From NCBI RefSeq assembly GCF_900110875.1, contig NZ_FOFM01000016.1:1-64000 (forward strand): 64,000 bases of DNA, written 5' to 3'. This DNA is from Pseudovibrio axinellae (lineage in GTDB: Bacteria > Pseudomonadota > Alphaproteobacteria > Rhizobiales > Stappiaceae). Within the stretch, counting starts at the first letter, position 1; each line of letters begins with the position of its first letter. The position numbers and the translations under genes were made by a program. Positions 34,927-44,300 of this stretch are shown one piece after another. Below the pieces are notes generated by a model that ran no database searches, was not told the origin of the DNA, and saw only the letters and a program-made list of their open reading frames with translations.

Positions 34927-35584
34927 GGGCTGATACCCCCTGACTGACAAACGCATTCAAAATAGCCTGCCCAAATGCAGTATTCCCGTGAATCGGATCA
35001 TTTTCCTGCGAGAAGTCTTCGTGCTGTAGTTTATCAAAACCCGTAGTAACATCACGAACGTCCAGAACCGGAAGACCCAAGCGTTCTGCTTCTGCAATCA
35101 TCACGTTTTGTGCTGCCTGGAAAACACTTGGCTCTGAAGTCTCAGGTACTTTCTGCGGAGGAAGAACGGCAACCGCCTCAACTCCCATTTTGAGAACGGT
35201 GCGGTAGAAATCCAAAGCGCCCTGTGCCATTGCACAGATAAGGTCATGAAACAGAGGGCCTTCCAGAAAGGCTGATGGCAGCTTGCCGTCGACCTCCCTG
35301 TATATCTCCCAGTTTTCAGTGGTTGCATAAAAATGCAAGGCAAAGCCGAAAGTGCAAAGCAGTGGAACCTCTACATCCTGCAGCGAATTTGCATCGAGTT
35401 CTCCCAGAAAAGACCGATACATTTCATTTGCATAACCACTTCGAAAAACCGGATCTTTGTTATTCCAGTCAACAAAAGGAGCTGTGAACTCGCGCCCTGC
35501 CCCCATCGGACCACCAACGAATAAGATCCCAGCTTCTTTGGCCGCACGCCCAATTGCGCCAGCGTGGGAGTCTCCTAACAACAT
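34913..35584 (-). CDS. SGNH-fold hydrolase-like protein
   Basis: Residues start MLLGDSHAGAIGRAAKEAG: GDSH is block I of SGNH hydrolases with the nucleophile Ser. Near the C-terminus NDPIHGNTAFGQAIL carries the catalytic Asp/His block (DxxH). The middle has AVLPPQKVPE and a helix AQNVMIAEAERLGLPVLDVR. I place the start at ATG 35584, right after the GSCFA gene's stop (10-base gap). The frame is open to 35710, but that part lies inside the GSCFA gene. Such proteins act as esterases or acyl-transfer enzymes. Here it may cleave or attach an ester on the peptide. It pairs with a GSCFA protein, itself SGNH-like. Confidence 0.6.
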   Translation of the reverse strand: MLLGDSHAGAIGRAAKEAGILFVGGPMGAGREFTAPFVDWNNKDPVFRSGYANEMYRSFLGELDANSLQDVEVPLLCTFGFALHFYATTENWEIYREVDGKLPSAFLEGPLFHDLICAMAQGALDFYRTVLKMGVEAVAVLPPQKVPETSEPSVFQAAQNVMIAEAERLGLPVLDVRDVTTGFDKLQHEDFSQENDPIHGNTAFGQAILNAFVSQGVSAHVGA

Positions 35585-35594
35585 AAACTGGATG

Positions 35595-36641
35595 TCATTT
35601 GTAATAGTCGAGTAGTTCTTCTTCACAGATGATGTCCTCAGTTGGCAGGAATGATTGCGTACTGACGTCTGATTGGTCTTGCAGCGTCTGGTCAGCAGAA
35701 GAAATGCCATTAAAGAAATGGCCCATTACAAATCGGACGCCGGTTGGTGTAATCGTGCGTTTGTTGGGGTTGTAGAACACTCCGTTCATAGGAGGAGAAG
35801 CAACCAGTTCGTAGGATGGAAAATACTCCACGTTCTCATTGGTGGCTTCCAACTGCCCTGCCACAGCTCTCAGAACAGACTTGGTATAGGTGGAAGCTGT
35901 TAGCACATGATGCGTCGTGAATGTCGCCGTGACCGGAACCGGTGAGACGGTGAACACCAGACGTAGGTTGGGATTGTGCCTTCCTATAAGATCGATACAT
36001 TCCTGAAAATCAGAGAGTATTTCTGCAAAGGCAAAATTATGCGCTTGATGCAATCTTTCATCAAACCGGCCTTTCACTGTGCCAGGGCACATGGGATAGA
36101 CAACATTTGTTGCCGTATTGAGCCAGGCCTCTGTCAAACCCATAGTAAACACGAACAGATCAGCAGAGCTTATCGCTTTGCGAATAGCCACAAGGGTGTC
36201 TTCACGTGATGCCCACATGGCTTGAGGGCTTTCAAAGCCATCAGGAGAAATATTGGGCCGGAATGGATCGAAATACCGCTCTCCATTATTCCAAGTCTCT
36301 TTAGACTGGGGGACTTCATCAAAAGCCCATTGGAGCCATTGCAACAACAAACGTGCGGTGTAGATGTTTCCTGTTCTGAATGAAAACACGCCATAGTTGT
36401 GATCAAAGGCTTCCTGAGCGCTTAAACTGTCAGGCGCGGGTTCTGCATTATGCCAGTTCATCCCACGTCGCTGCAGTTCTTTGCCCATGTTTTGAGAGAA
36501 GCAAGATCCAGCAGTTATTATGGCAGCATCCTTCTGTATCTTAAACTTCGGGGTCCAAACCTGCGAGATCGAGAAATAGTCTCGCTCAGCGACCGATGGA
36601 CGCCAGAACTTGTTGGAAGCCAGAGAACTGTACGGGTTCAT
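35595..36641 (-). CDS. GSCFA-domain protein
   Basis: The 348-residue protein has the name-giving motif in AAIITAGSCFSQNMGKELQR near residue 43. It is followed by NHNYGVFSFRTGNIYTAR-like sequence, FTMGLTEAWLN and FTVSPVPVTATF. GSCFA proteins have an SGNH-hydrolase-like fold; their substrates are not known. A good gaggag site precedes ATG 36641. It is second in the operon, 35 bases after the exporter gene. Together with the next gene it may form a two-protein acyl or ester-handling step. Family is clear, reaction unknown. Confidence 0.8.
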   Translation of the reverse strand: MNPYSSLASNKFWRPSVAERDYFSISQVWTPKFKIQKDAAIITAGSCFSQNMGKELQRRGMNWHNAEPAPDSLSAQEAFDHNYGVFSFRTGNIYTARLLLQWLQWAFDEVPQSKETWNNGERYFDPFRPNISPDGFESPQAMWASREDTLVAIRKAISSADLFVFTMGLTEAWLNTATNVVYPMCPGTVKGRFDERLHQAHNFAFAEILSDFQECIDLIGRHNPNLRLVFTVSPVPVTATFTTHHVLTASTYTKSVLRAVAGQLEATNENVEYFPSYELVASPPMNGVFYNPNKRTITPTGVRFVMGHFFNGISSADQTLQDQSDVSTQSFLPTEDIICEEELLDYYK

Positions 36642-36676
36642 TTCACACCACTCCTCACGTGAGATGGGTCAGCAGT

Positions 36677-37921
36677 TCAGCTGGCCTGCTCCGCAATTTC
36701 TTCTCTTTGTCTGGTTGCACTGAGCAGCCGGAAACCCAGGTAAGCTACCGGTACGCACATTATCGCGGATGTGAGGAACAATGGCCCTCCACCGATGTGT
36801 TCAATCACCATTGCTGCGGCAAATGGGACCGCAGCAGCGCCCGCATTGGAAAGCATATAAAGGCCCATATAGCTGTTCCTAAGACGCACAGGAGCGGTAC
36901 GGTCTACCACTGTGGCAAACAAAGGCATGGCGATAATTTCCGCCAATGTCGCAAGTGCTATCGCAACAAGCCACAACTCCCTTATTTCAGAGCGGTTGGA
37001 AGCGATCACCAGCAGACCAAGCATCAGGAAAAAGAAAGCAGCCAGAATGGCCTTGTGTTCTTCTAGCTCAACCAGCCACTTCATCAAGAACAGATGAACG
37101 ACCAAAACGACGCTCGTGTTGGTAACGTTGATCGATGCGATAATCCCATTGATGTCAGGCGTTTCGAGAGACATCAGGAAAAATGTCAGGGGATCATCTA
37201 TTTGTGCGTACAAGATGACCAGGAAGAAATTTGAGATAAACAGTGTCAGAAACAAACGATCCACTAAAGCTGTTTTTAACAGTGTCGAAACAGGTATTTC
37301 CTCCCTGCCTGAGACAACAACGCTTGGCGCGACACTTTTCATTATGCAGAGCGCGAGAACAGCGTAGGCGACCGCACCTACGAGAAAAGCGAAGTTTGAG
37401 TTTTGGTTTGCAAACCAAAGCCCGCATAACGGCCCTAACGCACCTGCGATATTGACCAGATAGTAGCGTATGTGAAACAGCAGAGGTCGGTCTTCATCCT
37501 TGGTTGCGCAGTCCCCCAATGCAGATCGTAAAAGCGGCTCAAGTGCACCATTGGCAACGGCCATGCCCACAATGACCGCAAAATAGATCTGCTCGTCCTT
37601 CCCAAACGCCAGAACGCAATAGAACCCTAAGGTGCTCAAAGCACTGATCAGCATGATCGCGCGACGATTCAACTTGTCCGCTATAATCCCACTTACAGGC
37701 GAAGCAATAAGCGCAGCAAATGCCGACAGCGAAAAAACTACTCCGAGTTCTGCAATAGAGGTTCCGAAGTTTCGTGCCATGAGTATCGCAAAAAAAGGCC
37801 AGATCATGAATGATGCAAAGCGTGCGCAAAAGGTGCCAACCAGAATGTTTTTTGCTGGTCTAGGAAGTCCCCAGAATTGACGCAGAAATGATTGCCGGTG
37901 ACTTGGTACGGGAATGAACAA
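36677..37921 (-). CDS. MFS transporter, probable peptide exporter
   Basis: The 414-residue protein has about twelve membrane helices, with the MFS A-motif-like loop GIIADKLNRRAIMLISALST between helices 2 and 3. N-terminal residues FWGLPRPAKNILVGTF precede helix 1. The C-terminus is charged. Major facilitator exporters commonly sit beside peptide synthetases and give export or self-resistance. It is the first gene of the leftward operon, sharing a 387-base promoter region with the synthetase genes. Family certain; cargo inferred from context. Confidence 0.85.
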   Translation of the reverse strand: MFIPVPSHRQSFLRQFWGLPRPAKNILVGTFCARFASFMIWPFFAILMARNFGTSIAELGVVFSLSAFAALIASPVSGIIADKLNRRAIMLISALSTLGFYCVLAFGKDEQIYFAVIVGMAVANGALEPLLRSALGDCATKDEDRPLLFHIRYYLVNIAGALGPLCGLWFANQNSNFAFLVGAVAYAVLALCIMKSVAPSVVVSGREEIPVSTLLKTALVDRLFLTLFISNFFLVILYAQIDDPLTFFLMSLETPDINGIIASINVTNTSVVLVVHLFLMKWLVELEEHKAILAAFFFLMLGLLVIASNRSEIRELWLVAIALATLAEIIAMPLFATVVDRTAPVRLRNSYMGLYMLSNAGAAAVPFAAAMVIEHIGGGPLFLTSAIMCVPVAYLGFRLLSATRQREEIAEQAS

Positions 37922-38308
37922 AATAACCTGCTCGTTAATGAGGACGTTCGGCGCGGAAGTTGCGCGGCTAGTTAGTTGCTATAGAAAACTTCGCAATCAG
38001 TGTCCGACCAGCCTTTTAGGTTGCCGATCATATCAATATTGAGATGATCTCCCTCAAATATGCGTGGTTCATTTATTTCCCCAGCACGCTAACAAGATGC
38101 CTTCAGATTCGAATTATAGCTTGACTTTGTGATATATTGGAAAGAATGTTTGAGCAATTAAAAATTTAATACCAGAGGCTTTAATGAATAAAATTCACCT
38201 TTACTTCCCTGAGTCCGACCTTACCGGAAACATGGACTGAGAATAAGTACAAATAACTCTCAGTAATATAAATTTTTATTCAATTACACAATCAATGATA
38301 GTTGTTTC
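37922..38308. other. Divergent promoter region of the nonribosomal peptide locus
   Basis: This 387-base gap separates the leftward tailoring/export operon from the rightward synthetase operon and must hold both promoters. It is AT-rich near the synthetase start. No regulator gene and no clear operator are visible. Confidence 0.5.
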
Positions 38309-41300
38309 ATGGAAGAAGCCAATCCTCGCAACCAGGTTACGATGAACCCAGGTGACCTAGGCAATGTCGTGTCGCAAATAGAACAAGTTGTGACGAAAAA
38401 TGCTTCAAATCCAGCCTTAGTGGGGGATGGAAAGACTATCAGTTACCGCGAAATGCTTGCCGCAACAGACCAACTTGCAAGCGTTCTGCAATCAAACGCG
38501 GTTGGGCCCGAAGTTACTGTTGCAGTGTGTATGCCTCGCACTCCAGAAGCCATAATAGCGTTGCTTGCCATTCATAAAGCTGGAGGAGTTTATGTCCCAC
38601 TGGACAATAATCTCCCATGCAAACGGCTTGAGTTCATGCTTAAGGACAGCAAGGCCAGTGTCGTTGTGTGCACTGACGAAACAGCGTCTCTTGTGAAGGA
38701 GTTATCTGCCGAGATACCGAACTCATTGCAGATCATTAATTATTCTAAGCTGGATCCAACTCCCTTCACTAGCAGCACAAGCCAATCGGTTAAACCAGAT
38801 CAGCTTGCTTACATCATCTACACCTCAGGCTCTACGGGACAGCCCAAGGGTGTCATGATTGAGCATCGTGGTCTGCTAAATCTAGCCTTGGAGCAAGCAC
38901 GCTGTTTTGGTTTGGATGAGAGCTCTCGCGTCCTTCAGTTCGCATCTTTAGGTTTTGATGCTTCAATATCCGAAATTTTGGTGAGTTTGTGCTGCGGAGC
39001 CCAGCTTCATTTTGCACCCGACGGCACGCTGTTAGCCGGAGATGCATTGAAGCACATGGTTAGAGACAGATGTATTTCTCATCTAACAGTGCCTCCCTCT
39101 CTTGCCAGTCGCATGGACCCGTTGGATTACTCGAGCTTAAAGACATTGGTGGTCGCGGGCGAGGCAATGCCGTGGTCGCTCGTGGAACGCTGGTCCGGGC
39201 ACGTTAACCTGATAAATGCATATGGTCCGACTGAAAACACTGTATGCGCAACACTTTTCAAGAGCAGCGGTGAGACTGGTACTTCGGATACAGTTCCGAT
39301 AGGCAAACCTATCTCAAACGTTGATGTCCATCTTCTCGATGATGACCTGAAACAAGTGAAAGATGGTGAGGTCGGCACCCTGTGGCTGGGTGGTATCGGG
39401 TTAGCCCGTGGATACAAGAACCAGCCAGATCTTACTGCGAAAGTATTCCGTTCTGTCCCCGGCATTGCAACTGGCCGGCTCTATAACACAGGAGACCGCG
39501 CGCGACGACTTGCAGATGGAACGCTGGAGTTCCTCGGTCGTCTGGATGAGCAGGTCAAGGTGCGTGGCTATCGTGTTGAATTGCAGGAAGTTGAGAAGTG
39601 TTTTTCTAAGCTTGAATGCATAGAGCACGCTCATGTTACCGCGACAACAGCGGATTCAAAAGACCCGGAAATCCTCGCCTATTTCACTTCACGAGATGGC
39701 ACTCCTGTCCCTAGCGTAGACGAGTTTAAAACGAGCCTCTCCGCCTTCTTGCCAAGCTATATGGTACCGAACGCGTTTATTCACCTCGATGAGTTCCCTC
39801 TAAATGTAAATGGCAAGATAGATCGAAAAGCACTTCCAGCTCCTGACAGATATGCCCGCGGCGCGCAGTCAAAGGAGCTTCCGAGCACAGAAACGCAACA
39901 GATCCTCGCTGGTTTTTGGAAAGATCTGCTCCACGTCGAAACGGTCTTTTGTAATGACACACTTCAAACTCTGGGAGGCTCTTCCCTTGATGCCGTTCAG
40001 TTTCTCACGCGGTGCCGTGAACGGTTTGGTTTGGTCCTCTCACTAGAAGACGTATTTACCGGAAAGAAACTCAGCGAACTCGCGGCAAAAATCCAAACTT
40101 CAGAAGAACCAGACAGATCCGATAGGTCTTTGACTGATTATGATCTGGGAAGAACCACCTTCCCCGTTTCTCATCAGCAAAACGGAGTGTGGTTACTGGA
40201 AAAACTAACGCCGGGGTCTCTTGCATACAACGCTCAATGCCTGATCCGGATGCAGGGCGAAGTAGATGCATCCGCGTTACAATCAGCATTGGACCTGATT
40301 GTCGAGCGTCATGAGATTTTTCGCACCACGTTTCACGAAGATACTTCTGGTACGACCTATCAGAAAGTTCATCAACCTGTGCCTGCGCAATTGGATCTGG
40401 TGGACCTGAACACCTCAATGGATAGCCCAGAGCTCTGGAAGGTTGTCGATCGCGAGGTCTCAAAACCCTTTGACACCAGCTGCTTGCCATTGGCTCGCTG
40501 GGTATTGTTCAAGTTTGATGATGGCTCCTCCGCTCTCTTGCACATTGAACACCACCTTGTTCATGACGGTTGGAGCGCGAATATCTTTCTTTCAGAGTTT
40601 CTGGAGGCTTATGAGGCTTTCGCAGATGGAGCACTGCCCAATCTCGCACCTGTCCCTGCCCAGTACCGGCATTACGTGGGATGGCAGCAGAGTGAGGACG
40701 CTGAAAGAACCTATGAAAAACAGCTGGCCTATTGGAAAGAACAACTCTCAGGCGCCAACTTTACTCTCGCTCTCCCAACTGATGCCTCGCGCCCTGAAAC
40801 AATGTCATTCAAAGGTAAACAGTCCCGTTTGGAATTAACAGGGACGCTGCTTCAAAAACTGGAAGCCTACTGTAAGGCCAGTGGTCACACAGATTATACA
40901 GTGCTTCTCGGTGTTTTCCATCTTCTACTCTCCCGCTACACAGGCCAAAAAGATCTGCTCACAGGCAGCGCTGTCGCAAACCGGAAAACCAGCTTTTCAG
41001 AACATATGCTGGGCATGTTTGTGAACAGTGTCGTTATTCGCTCCAATCTGTCTAACAACCCGAGTTTTTCAGAATTTCTGAACCGACTGCGAAGCACACT
41101 CTCCAACGCTTATGACAATGAAGAAGTGCCGTTTGAACGAGTTGTCCGAGCGTTGCAGCCTGAACGGGACCTTTCCAGAAACCCCATTTTCCAAGTTGGT
41201 TTTAGCTACCACAACTCAAAGGTACCAGAGCTTGCGCGAGATGATCTGAACATCTCGCTGTACGAAGCCTATAGCAACAACTCAGCCAAATTTGATATTG

Positions 41301-44300
41301 AGGTAGTCATTCTCCCCCGTTCCTCTGACAATACTGATATCCCGGCGCTGACTCTTTTGTGGAACTATGCGACTGACCTCTTTCAGCCTCAAACCATCGA
41401 ACGCATGCAGGAGAATTTCTTCGCGGTGTTGGACCAGTGTTTATCTGAGCCACGCCTGTCAGTCACCAGTTTCAGCGCAGTTTGCGAAGAAGAACGAAAG
41501 CTTCTGATCTCGCTCAGCGCGCCTATCCAACCGCCGAAGACCAGTGCACCAAGTCCGGTTGTCCATAGACTGGAACAGCTCGCAAAATCCCAGCCTCAAC
41601 ACATCGCGATCCTTCAGGACGAAACATCACTCTCCTACGGTGAATTAGAAAAGCAAGCCGCATACCTGGCCATGAAACTACGTGTTCATGGTGTAGGTAA
41701 GGAGAAGCTGGTCGGCGTTTGTATGGAACGAAACACCGATTTGATCGTAACACTGCTGGCAATCTGGAAAGCTGGTGGAGCATATCTTCCAATCGATCCT
41801 GCACTGCCAGAAGCGCGGAGGGCCTTTATTCTCCAGGACAGTGCGCCAGATTTGATCTTATGCTGCCGTGCAACACACCAATCTCTCGCAAGTTTGCCAG
41901 ACAATCAAAATCTCTATGTTTTTGAAGATCTTGCAGAAACCACAGACCACTCAGTACCGATGGGTCCTACGTTGGAGCCTGTCTGCGCTGAGGATCTTGC
42001 CTATGTCATCTACACCTCAGGATCTACCGGGCAACCCAAAGGCGTTCAAATTGAACATCGGCACATTGCACGTCTGATTGACACCTGCCAGCCTCTGTTC
42101 AACTTCACATCTTCCGATGTCTGGTCCTTCTTCCATTCCTACGCATTTGACTTTTCGATTTGGGAGATATGGGGAGCTCTTTCTACGGGCGGCTCTGTGG
42201 CAATTGTGCCAGAGGATGTGCGCCGTGATCCCGCTCAGTTCTACGCTTTGTGCTGCAACCAAGGCGTAACAATTCTCAATCAGACACCTTCCGCCTTTCG
42301 TGCTTTCATGACAGCACAGGCCGAAGCCAACACGCCACATTCATTGCGCTCAGTGGTGTTTGGTGGTGAAGCCCTTTCAACGCCGATGCTCAAAAACTGG
42401 TTCGAGAACCCTGGCAATTCGGACTGTCAGATGGTGAACATGTACGGGATCACAGAAACCACCGTACATGTTTCCTATATGGAGCTCACGGCTGAGAACA
42501 TTCATCGCTATTCAGAAGGTAGCCCCATTGGTCGCCAGTTGGATGACCTGAGCCTTCATGTACTGGATGACAACCTCATGCCTGTGCCCTTCGGTGCAGC
42601 CGGAGAGTTATATGTCGGTGGAGCGGGCGTTGCACGAGGCTACCTTAACCGTCCTGCCTTAAACGCGGAGCGGTTCATTGAGAACCCGTTTCTACCCGGT
42701 GATCGCCTGTATAGAACAGGGGATCTGGCTAGGTATGCAACTGACGGCACCTTGTTGTATCTGGGCCGCAACGACAGTCAGGTGAAAGTACGCGGATACC
42801 GCATCGAACTGGGCGAAGTCGAAGCCGCTCTAGCTACCCACGATAAGCTTCAGCACGTTGTAATCATCTGCAGAAATGAGGCCACAAGCGATGCCCTGCT
42901 GGTCGCCTACTATGTGCCCGTGGCACAAAGAACAGGCTTGGATTCCAGCGCGCTACGTTATTTTGCAGCTAATCTTCTGCCAAACTACATGGTGCCCTCA
43001 GTATTCGTAGAGTTAGAGGCGCTACCGCTGACCCAAAACGGTAAACTGGACCACAAAGCACTTGAAAAATACGACGTTGCACAGACCAAAGTCTTCGTGG
43101 GTCCAGAGGGGGACAGCGAAACGCTGTTAGCTCAAGTTTGGGCGGATATCTTAAAGGTCAAACAGGTTGGCCGCTTTGATAACTTTTTCGAGCTGGGTGG
43201 TCACTCACTCTTAGCTGCAAGAGTGCAGGCCTCCATGCATGCCAAAGGCTGCCATCTCGCAGCGGTGGATTTGCTACGCAGGCCAGTGCTCAAGGATCTT
43301 GCGCAACACATTCAATACAGTGCCCAACAGAGTTCAACTGCTGGAGAAACCAGCACCAACCAAAGCCCAATGTCTATCGCCGGCCTTTCGCAAATGCAGA
43401 TTGAGCATGTTGCAGGCTCGGTGCCCGGTGGCATCCAAAATGTAAAAGACATTTACCCTCTGACACCATTACAGGAAGGCATCTACTTCCATCATCGGCT
43501 TTCAGAACAAGGGGATCCTTATCTGCTCTGGAGCCTGATGGCATTTGAGACCGCTGAAGCATTGCAGAGCTATCTTGCGGCCCTCCAGAAGGTCATGGAT
43601 CGCCACGACATTTTGCGCACAGTGTTTGTGTCCGAAGGGCTGGAAAAGCCACTTCAGGTTGTTCTCAAGACTGTTGAGCTGAAAACCTGCGAGTTGGATA
43701 CAGATAGCCTCGAAGGGACTGGAGATGCAATTGCAAAGCTTCAGGCCTTGTTTGATCCCCGAGTAACAAAAATTGATCTTCGCGAACCCTCCCTTCTTCG
43801 CGTTCATTATTGCTATGATGCTGACAACAAACGCTGGCTGGCTCTCAAACTGTTCCACCACATTATCGACGACAACACATCGCTCAAGCAGCTGAATGCT
43901 GAGGTCAAAGCATTCATGAGGGAACAAGGCGAGACGTTGCCTTCCCCTGTTCAGTTTGGAAAATATGTTGCGTTCCAACAGGGGCAGAGCCGTAAGGAGG
44001 ACACACACAATTTCTTTCGTGACCTGTTCACTGGGTTTGAAAGCGCTACGGCACCCTTCGGTCTTACAGGTGAGCATGTTCATGGCGCAGATCTGGATAC
44101 TGATAGCGCGAGTACCGGCATCACGCTGACTGCGGACATCAGAGAACTTGCCAGCCGATTAGGGGTGAGTACAGCTTCAGTATTTCATTTCGTCTGGGCT
44201 CTGGTCATGGCAAGGTGTTCTGGTCAGGAAGATATTTGCTTTGCCACAGTTCTCCTTGGCCGATTGCAGGGGCTCGAAAATGCTGAGCGGATACTGGGCC

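Noticed and set aside
43502-44083. Minus-strand ORF of 193 codons inside synthetase 1
   Set aside because: Antisense to a conserved condensation domain; no independent start signals.
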